A DNA stretch of 64,000 nt from Calonectria ilicicola (taxonomy: Eukaryota; Ascomycota; Sordariomycetes; Hypocreales; Nectriaceae): the NCBI GenBank assembly GCA_020809705.1, contig CP085828.1, forward strand, positions 248,001-312,000, read 5' to 3'. Position 1 is the first letter of the stretch. Every line of letters starts with the position of its first letter. Below the pieces are notes generated by a model that was not told the DNA's origin, searched no databases, and saw only the letters and a list, made by a program, of their open reading frames with translations. The position numbers and the translations under genes were made by a program. Shown here piece after piece: positions 59,877 through 64,000 of this stretch.

Positions 59877-61331
59877 ATGAAGGAATCAGAAATCTCAAAG
59901 GAGTCAGCCAAGAACGCTGGTCCTCTACAGGACTCAAGCGATTCTGACCACTATCACGACAAGGATGAAGAAAGCCACAGACCAAACGACATTCAGGCCG
60001 GCATCGCCTCCCCTGAACACGCAGGCAACGTCTTTGAACAAGGTGGCAAAAGCTACCGAACTATGAGCAAATGGGATACGCTCTTTGTAATGGTCACCAA
60101 CCAGTTTGGACTGGGTATTTTGTCTTTGCCTTCCGTCCTAAAGACTCTTGGAATTGTACCAGGAATCATTGCCATCGTTGGAATTGGCTTCATTTCTTGG
60201 TACGCTGCCTATGTGCTGTTCCAGTTCTACAAGCTCCACCCCCACGTTATCAACGTTGTCGAAATGACTCGCGTTGTTGGAGGCCGATACTTTGAAATGT
60301 TTGCCGGCTTGTTGATGATGATTCAAGTCATCTTTGTAGCTGCATCGGCCGTTGTTACCCTGTCTATCGCATTCAACACTATTAGCGACCACGCGACCTG
60401 CACTGTCATCTGGATTCTGATCCCCTGTGTGGTGTGTTATCTTCTAAACATTCCACGAACCATGAAGTTTGTTTCACACAGTGGTGTTCCAAATGCCATC
60501 AGCGTTCTTGCCGCAGCCTTCATCACCATTATCGCTCTGGGAGTAGCTGGCCCAAGATCTGCGCCCGATGATTGGCACAGGGATATTGTGGTTGTCGGAA
60601 ACCCGGACTTCAGGGACGGCTTGAATGCTTGTCTGAAAGTGGTGTACGCCTACGCTGCCAATATTGCATTTGTTGGATATATGGCAGAAATGATCGACCC
60701 CGCAAGAGACTTTGGCTTCTGTCTCGCCTCTCTTCAGATCGGAGGCACTGTCATGTACCTCATCGTTGCAATCATCATCTACTGCCTTGGTGCTCAATAC
60801 AGCACATCTCCTGCCTTGGGAGCCGCACCAACCATCCCTGCCAAGGTTGCATACGGAGTTGTTCTCCCTGCTGTGTTTTCTACAGGCGTTGCCTATGGTC
60901 ACACTGGCGGCAAATTCATTTATGTCTTGGCCATGAAGAAGATGGGTGTCATCAACGAAGTCACAGGAAACAGTGCCAAGGCATGGATCTCCTGGATTGT
61001 CTCAAACACCATCTTTTGGATCATTGTCTTCGTTTTGTCGAATGCTATCCCCGTTTTTGACTCCATTCTTTCAATCGCTTCGGCTACCACAATCTCCTGG
61101 TTCAACTTTGGGTTCTCCGCAATCTTTTGGTTCCATGCAAACTGGGACACCAAGTTCGACGGCTGGAAGCAAAGGTTTCTTGCGCTCTGTAACTTTTTGC
61201 TGATTGCCCTATCTTTGTTTATGAATGGTGGCGGACTCTGGTCCTCTATCACTGAGCTACTAGATTTATATGACTCAAACGATAGCTCGATTCGCGGCGC
61301 GTTTTCATGTGGAAGCAACGCGCAATTCTGA
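59877..61331 (+). CDS. Neutral amino-acid permease (AAAP family, Mtr-like)
   Basis: Plasma-membrane amino-acid/H+ symporter of 484 residues, single exon. A hydrophilic N-terminus of about 65 residues precedes MSKWDTLFVMVTNQFGLGILSLPSVLKTLG, the first-helix signature of the fungal Mtr/neutral amino-acid group. About eleven membrane segments follow, including GIIAIVGIGFISWYAAYVLF, YAANIAFVGYMAEMIDP (helix-6 region with a conserved acidic pair) and FWIIVFVLSNAIPVF. Lengths and order match the Aa_trans fold. The N-terminal Lys/Ser/Glu-rich tail is a likely site for ubiquitin- or kinase-based endocytic control, as in other fungal permeases (inference). The frame is intact. Confidence 0.9.
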   Translation: MKESEISKESAKNAGPLQDSSDSDHYHDKDEESHRPNDIQAGIASPEHAGNVFEQGGKSYRTMSKWDTLFVMVTNQFGLGILSLPSVLKTLGIVPGIIAIVGIGFISWYAAYVLFQFYKLHPHVINVVEMTRVVGGRYFEMFAGLLMMIQVIFVAASAVVTLSIAFNTISDHATCTVIWILIPCVVCYLLNIPRTMKFVSHSGVPNAISVLAAAFITIIALGVAGPRSAPDDWHRDIVVVGNPDFRDGLNACLKVVYAYAANIAFVGYMAEMIDPARDFGFCLASLQIGGTVMYLIVAIIIYCLGAQYSTSPALGAAPTIPAKVAYGVVLPAVFSTGVAYGHTGGKFIYVLAMKKMGVINEVTGNSAKAWISWIVSNTIFWIIVFVLSNAIPVFDSILSIASATTISWFNFGFSAIFWFHANWDTKFDGWKQRFLALCNFLLIALSLFMNGGGLWSSITELLDLYDSNDSSIRGAFSCGSNAQF

Positions 61332-61779
61332 TAAATCAATTATTCATTATAGTTTCAATATAGTATCCTACGTGTTTTTGACGTTCAATTAATCTACTAG
61401 TGTCAACAGATCGTGAGCGTAACTAATATTAAAGCCCATCCGCCGAATTCACAAGTTTAAAATAGACGTGAGTGTTCATAAAGGTCTATTACAACCGTAA
61501 CCTAGCTTCATTTCACTAGTGCTGATGGTTTCTTTCTGAATGTCGCGCATATCGCTGTAAATTTAGCCAAACGTAAGTTAGACGATTCAAAATGTCATTC
61601 AATGGCCTGGAAAATTCTAGTAAGTTGTTTAAAAATCTTTATTGATCAATATATAAAGCCAAGCGATAATCCCATCACAGTTCCTAAATCATAATCCCAT
61701 GAAAATTTCAGCCAAAGAGTCAACTGTATTGCAATTCGTAAGATTGCGAGCAGTTTAGTGTAAAAATCACACTAAGAGT
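61332..61779. other. Convergent spacer
   Basis: AT-rich 448 bp between the permease and the small secreted protein; nothing seen. Confidence 0.45.
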
Positions 61780-62070
61780 TTAACAGGCATTGGAGCAGCC
61801 TGGGAATCTGTCCATGCAGGTTGTGTTGCAGCAAGACACATTGAAATTGCAGTCATTAGCGCAGCATGCTCTCACACCGGCACAGTCGCAGGCCCGAGTA
61901 AAGAGGTATTTGGCGTCTGATCTAAGGTTAGAATGAAAACATAATGGAGTTTTGAGGACCGGGAACGTGCCAGAAGTTGAAGCGCCAGAATTGGAGGTAC
62001 TAGAAGTGGGCATAGCAGTCACCATAGCGGTGAGGAATACTAGGCTGGATGCAAGGCCGGAAAAGCGCAT
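61780..62070 (-). CDS. Small secreted cysteine-rich protein (effector-like)
   Basis: Predicted 96-residue secreted protein. MRFSGLASSLVFLTAMVTAMP is a clear signal peptide, followed by a Ser/Thr/Gly linker to about residue 36. The C-terminal part is packed with cysteines: RACDCAGVRACCANDC, SCCNTTC and GCSNAC, 11 in the mature protein counting LCFH. Two CC pairs and a CxC are visible. No family is recognised; proteins of this form are common among fungal effectors and antimicrobial peptides. A possible 38-bp intron-like stretch (GTCCTC...CTTAG) exists inside, but using it would destroy the Cys-rich frame, so I keep a single exon. Confidence 0.7.
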   Translation of the reverse strand: MRFSGLASSLVFLTAMVTAMPTSSTSNSGASTSGTFPVLKTPLCFHSNLRSDAKYLFTRACDCAGVRACCANDCNFNVSCCNTTCMDRFPGCSNAC

Positions 62071-64000
62071 TGTGAATGAATTAATGTGTGAAGGGAAAGG
62101 AGTAGGGATATGTGCTTGTTGAATCTGAGGACGCTTTTATGTCTGTGAGGTAGTTGAGATTGTTGATGGTGATTTTGAGAATTCAAGTAGCCCTCTATCT
62201 GCCTTTTATACTTGAATTCTGCTTGAAATGGCCTTTCTCTCCTTTCATCACCGTGATTTACGATCCACTAAATCGATGACCTCGTATCATGGGTTACCTT
62301 CGTCCCACACAGCCATTACTGCCTGATGACAGTTGCATATTCCAAGCCTCCATCAAGGATGATCTTCTCATTCCTGTCAGCTGATGACTCCAGTTTGAGT
62401 GAGGCCGCGCGAATAACATCATGCCAAATGGGAACTTGTGCTACATGATCCAGACAGTGATTTTCTCAGTTTGCTCTCTTCCAATCAACTTTATCCATCT
62501 GCTGCAAGGGATTCGTTTGAATGAACCTTATTGAAACTGTGGGGCACGTCTTTGGCTATTCTGAGGCTGATGTTCCGCCACTACGCCCCATACGCAAAGG
62601 ATTATGTCGATCATCACGCAGCTAATTCTTTTGGCTCGCTGGAACATTTCCCAATGAGAGCCCAATTAAATTCTACAAATTCGTTCTTCCCCGCTCAGCC
62701 AGCGCGTTGGCGCTACTTGGCGAAAGAGGGGTTTCGCTCCGCTTTGCCGTTTTGGAAGGCCATCACAAAACATATTCACATCACACTGGCGGATACCAAC
62801 GCGAAGAGAAACAAACAAGATGCCTACTAAGTGAACAAATTTTAGGCACGGGTATGATTTCCGTATGCATAACTATTAAATAAAGTTAGAAATTAGGGTT
62901 GCCATGCCAGTTTTAGCCATACCATGGAAAGGCAATACACCAGTAGCAGCGAACTATGCCCTGAAACTGGTGACAAGATTACGCATTTGGTTGCCTCAAG
63001 GGCTGAGCTTGCATCGGTCGTAGTTTACTGCACATAAGATCAAAGCGCCACATGTAGGTGTCGTGTCAGTTTCTCATTCGCGTCCCTGACCGAAATCTGA
63101 GGATCTACCATAGCTAACTTGACATTGCTGACAAGTGGTTCCATGCCAAGCCGACCAGCCGCCCTCGTGTAATAGGCCAAGAGGTACTAAATTCGGGCTA
63201 TCGGCCACTGCCCTTCCTGGTGGCCGACTTTAGTATGAAGGCATGCCTGGCCTTGGTGAGGGAAATATTTGCGTGTCTTAGCCGTCGGTTATACAGTGAC
63301 GTCACAAAATCATGCTCGAGGATTACGCCGAGCAATTGGTCTGAAACTCGCTCAGCCTCAATGAGAGATGGCTGTTTGTAATCGCATTGGTGGAGATGGT
63401 GTTTATCACTGCTTAGCAAATGCGCCACCGCCGGGAAGATGGATGCCGGGAAATTTTAATTTAGGCCAGTAAATGCGTCATTTGAAGATTTATTTTCTTT
63501 CTAAAAAACTTGGCTTTCATCTTCTATGATGAGCGGTTATCCTTATATCATATCAACTCACTGCAGTGTGGTAGCCGCGGGGTGTTAGGCAATGCCTAGA
63601 GTTACACCTAGCGCCGTTAGGGAGCCATGTATATTTCACATCTGTTTGTTCTTTGGAACCACAAGCAGACGGTAAATGCAGAAAGCCTGAGAATGAAACC
63701 AATTTCGTTAGAGATTGTGAATATCGGAGACTCTGTCTCTGAAAGTTGACCATCACTACGGTCCCGTTTCCAGCTAGCTTACTCAGAGACTGCCAGACGA
63801 AGGAGGCGCATCTCGAGGAATTATATAGAGCCAAGTCTTAACTCCTTTTACGCGACAATATATGCGTCCCGATTCATTTGAGGTACAAAAAGTACTGCGT
63901 AAACACGCCGAAATCCTCCAGCAAATTGATTGAGCTGCCCAATATCCAGCTCAGATTGATAAGTACATGCTTCCGGTAGATGCGACTTGATTCGCCCGGT
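62071..64000. other. Intergenic region to the window end
   Basis: Promoter of the Cys-rich protein (CT-rich repeats near 62090-62220 on the minus strand) followed by about 1.8 kb with no supportable gene. A plus frame at 62531-62830 starts at TTG and lacks coding features. Confidence 0.5.

Noticed and set aside
62531..62830. 99-codon plus frame
   Set aside because: TTG start, no signal or domain, no splice extension found.

Overview
The window is nuclear DNA of a filamentous ascomycete (Pezizomycotina). Genes have short introns of about 48-100 bp with CTAAC/CTAAT branch sites, and the families are typical of moulds: a Zn2Cys6 regulator, a Dal5-type MFS carrier, a GT32 glycosyltransferase, a 7TM rhodopsin-domain protein, a laccase ending in DSGL, and a PNP-NACHT-ankyrin NLR. 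C-to-T/G-to-A decay of transposons looks like repeat-induced point mutation (RIP). Placement in Sordariomycetes/Hypocreales is a guess; no marker settles it.

Layout. 1-14 kb: Zn2Cys6 transcription factor (+), a FAD-linked oxidoreductase broken by a stop (-), GT32 glycosyltransferase (-), five-exon rhodopsin-domain membrane protein (-), MFS transporter (+). 14.7-21.7 kb: a 1470-residue NLR (-), a possible small membrane protein just upstream of it (-), and a five-exon GFA/CENP-V zinc protein with a GC-AG intron (-). 24-36.6 kb: Na+/phosphate symporter (+), alpha/beta-hydrolase (+), small secreted protein (-) divergent from a laccase (+), PA-TM-RING ubiquitin ligase (-). 37.4-40.2 kb: decayed Fot1/pogo-type DNA transposon with two identical 94-bp inverted repeats. 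40.5-43.3 kb: a small unknown protein (+) and a sugar transporter broken by one stop (-). 43.9-53.4 kb: nested transposons: a decayed piggyBac-like element with 28-bp inverted repeats, cut by a solo LTR (396 bp, GCTAT target duplication) and by a 7.2-kb Ty3/gypsy chromovirus whose interior is hypermutated and AT-rich. 54-62 kb: a GH3 beta-glucosidase with a stop and a frameshift (+), an amino-acid permease (+), a small Cys-rich secreted protein (-). The rest is long intergenic sequence.

No biosynthetic gene cluster is evident. The window mixes uptake and secreted-enzyme functions (phosphate, sugar, anion and amino-acid carriers; laccase; GH3), an innate-immunity type receptor and a transposon island. 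Three metabolic genes (FAD oxidoreductase, sugar transporter, GH3) carry few disabling lesions in otherwise intact frames, suggesting recent loss or sequence errors. Most notable: the NLR with a degenerate STAND module before its canonical NACHT, the small membrane-protein candidate beside it, and the nested transposon block in which transition mutations fade out at the terminal repeats.

Gene models were spliced by eye from reading-frame continuity and splice signals. No alignments or expression data were available.
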